In this document: positions 63,501-64,000 of the stretch, piece by piece
Numbering within the stretch: the stretch's first letter is position 1
Layout of the letters: the number at the start of each line of letters is the position of its first letter
DNA from: Deltaproteobacteria bacterium
Lineage (GTDB): Bacteria; Desulfobacterota; Desulfarculia; Adiutricales; Adiutricaceae
Direction: 5' to 3'
Assembly: GCA_031276865.1 (NCBI GenBank)
Contig: JAISMF010000106.1
Location: 84,003 to 148,002 of the forward strand
Length of the DNA: 64,000 nucleotides
The notes under the pieces: model-generated
The model's database searches: none
Told to the model about the DNA's origin: nothing
The model's input: only the letters and a program-made list of their open reading frames with translations
Made by a program: the position numbers and the translations under genes

Positions 63501-64000
63501 CTCCCCGGAGGCGGCCTCAGCGGTTTCGGAGGCCGCCCGGGCCTGTTCGGCGAGCGCCGCGGCCTCCACCGGCGGCTGGCCCAGCCCTTCCAGGAGGAGG
63601 TTGGCCTCGGCTATGGTTTTTTCATCGAAATCGTAGCCGGAAGGCGAGGCCTCGTCGGAGGACGCTTCTTCCGGTTTCGGGGGTTCGGAGTTTTCTTCGC
63701 CGGGGAAAGCGGGGGCCGCGGCCACGGGCGGCTGGCCCAGCCCTTCCAGGAGGAGGTTGGCCTCGGCTATGGTTTTTTCATCGAAATCGTAGCCAGTTGG
63801 CGAGGCCTCGCCGGTGGACGCCTCGTCCGGCCGCGGGGTTTCGGGGGTTTCGGAAGCCTCGGGGGCGTCTTCTTCGGCGAAAGCGGGGGCCGCCGCCACG
63901 GGCGGCTGGCCCAGCCCTTCCAGGAGGAGGTTGGCCTCGGCTATGGTTTTTTCATCGAACTCGTAGCCAGTTGGCGAGGCCTCGCCGGGAGATCCGTCGT
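60504..64000 (-). CDS. Very acidic repeat protein (5' end outside the window)
   Basis: At least 1,165 codons are visible and the frame stays open to the window edge, so the true start is not seen. The visible N-terminal part has four copies of a 22-24 residue unit (GYDFDEKTIAEANLLLEGLG then QPPV), with core DNA at 63421, 63571, 63721 and 63901. A fifth, weaker copy is DPRAVEKANELLALAGKDPV. The centre is Glu/Ser/Pro/Ala-rich with many (S/T)xxPE steps, almost certainly disordered. The C-terminus (NYLDDKDDGLTIAQGEYGEL, DLDLDLLDINNPP, then PMIPVPRPPR) is unlike the rest and may be functional. No membrane segment is visible. The function is unknown. Confidence 0.75.
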   Translation of the reverse strand, partial: DGSPGEASPTGYEFDEKTIAEANLLLEGLGQPPVAAAPAFAEEDAPEASETPETPRPDEASTGEASPTGYDFDEKTIAEANLLLEGLGQPPVAAAPAFPGEENSEPPKPEEASSDEASPSGYDFDEKTIAEANLLLEGLGQPPVEAAALAEQARAASETAEAASGEGSAAGYDFDEKTIAEANALLEGLGQPPVDVRESIPAGLISLPPLNPEQAFRKAENLLDSHNDMLEILGSGGGRLEDTDGSPESLKELASPDAGLRSGGPAEDESSPGDSDLEKDPDPRAVEKANELLALAGKDPVEPGEAVSAAELGRILEESIPDTQNDVQEMEEAEAVADSSGAEESFLELLEKAREYEKNIKVVEVPENPEDSGIPSLDLNGRDDAWKDAGAEDDPVAEAMAGLARMEELGERENNGGEKAPGALEDDPLSDLARSLEASAPSRESGGFTVESGGALAGDLGELPEEDAGEGALSAEDSPEDSSLEDETLSETGTLLEEGTHLEDGAHLEESREEETQSPRTAESGGSAAPAWSLEAGEEAPEKEGEDAPSPEIPPESDSPLEAFSEPEKAALAEESDEASPDDILNPEEASFLKTDAGDAAPPAGDFRVESSAAEAAAEEASVEAPEIPAESAVSAEEDISGSGPAETAAREEEVSDFQVESASKSAAEASLAPSEPASTAPEIPEVESIEAEEPVAEGDPFLDSGEPEPEFSVEKAAATLISESLETPASAEIQDSALADSSQTPDSLETEPSIETPESSGTPETFEIQSSAETPETSETPELSETPELSGIQAAAETPETSAASESLEAEAVSIIPESAKADEASLSPESSGTPENFEIQASAENTVTQESSENPESSENPESFENLESPESPGSHEIPENPEIPENHETPETPSIAADEDSSAASPEEPPLESVSIEAQPEEESAGVQERSVPEEAGTAAAAPAEGLDFGSSGKEEDVEEESSPALENAAQSPAGAVSQAEGSEEAHFQPDASLAKLPPEADLESDLEEAAATPPAADGNAPSLGAVPEKTGTLPSHEDTLDYEPPDRSDFLEAGSDYAGADAASVEGAEGRETPPFEKLGEKGELQSPYPEGARGAKIRAESSTAVIVNYLDDKDDGLTIAQGEYGELAADDDLDLDLLDINNPPTFRAKPMIPVPRPPR
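63421..63968 (-). repeat. Four coding repeats, 150-180 bp spacing
   Basis: A core of about 70 bp encoding FDEKTIAEANLLLEGLGQPPV recurs at 63421, 63571, 63721 and 63901. The copies are nearly identical at DNA level while the linkers differ in sequence and, for the last, length (180 instead of 150 bp). The array continues past the window edge. Confidence 0.9.

Noticed and set aside
1..64000. tRNA, rRNA, tmRNA, RNase P or riboswitch genes
   Set aside because: I looked for T-loop signatures and the standard RNA motifs and found none that folded acceptably; for example the TTCGATT-like string near 16885 has no matching T-stem.

Overview
The window is a GC-rich chromosomal segment of a Gram-negative, probably strictly anaerobic bacterium. 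The best fit is Desulfobacterota (former Deltaproteobacteria). Supporting evidence: a four-subunit pyruvate:ferredoxin oxidoreductase (porG-porD-porA-porB), pyruvate phosphate dikinase, a class 1B dihydroorotate dehydrogenase with its PyrK subunit, a fused DHH/CBS/CCA-type nucleotidyltransferase, an NtrX-like sigma-54 activator, a hpf-rapZ-mannose-PTS gene string, and lipoproteins implying an outer membrane. The assignment rests on gene content only. My final CDS set covers about 73% of the window, which is low; several gaps exceed 1 kb.

Left part (0-15.5 kb): xer, the CCA/DHH/CBS gene and serC form a minus-strand group. Across a 1.1-kb gap lies ppdK (plus strand) with its own consensus promoter and strong terminator. 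Facing it is the por operon; ppdK and por together set the pyruvate/PEP/acetyl-CoA node. radA follows on the minus strand.

Middle part (15.8-33.4 kb): a degenerate KptA/Tpt1-like gene, a small coiled-coil membrane protein in a low-GC patch, a diguanylate cyclase, then a minus-strand run read in the order hpf, rapZ, PTS EIIA, EIIB, EIIC, rimI, ntrX-like, yihY. This joins ribosome hibernation, RapZ and a mannose-class phosphorelay lacking IID. Next come a DUF1178 protein, a DyP peroxidase, a tandem universal stress protein and an APH-fold kinase.

Plus-strand block (33.7-48.9 kb): pgeF (laccase-domain), pyrK and pyrD, then four large related envelope proteins (two lipoproteins and two with an N-terminal membrane anchor). 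A 1,000-residue protein that looks like a helicase without a Walker A motif, with coiled coil, PLD-like region and zinc ribbons, sits between the third and fourth. A spermidine-synthase-like protein ends the block. I consider this paralogue cluster plus the odd helicase-like protein the most novel locus here.

Right part (49-64 kb): a protein made of a poly-Asp block joined to a histone-H1-like Lys/Ala block; a 2.7-kb gene desert containing diverged repeats; trmL; a transposase truncated at its first catalytic Asp; an orphan 476-residue protein with its own promoter and terminator; another 1.6-kb gap; mnmG; a small exported protein; and a very acidic repeat protein whose 5' end lies beyond the window. 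A recurring theme is low-complexity charged sequence: an H1-like tail on PPDK, the Asp/Lys diblock protein, the acidic repeat protein and short Lys-rich tails on others.
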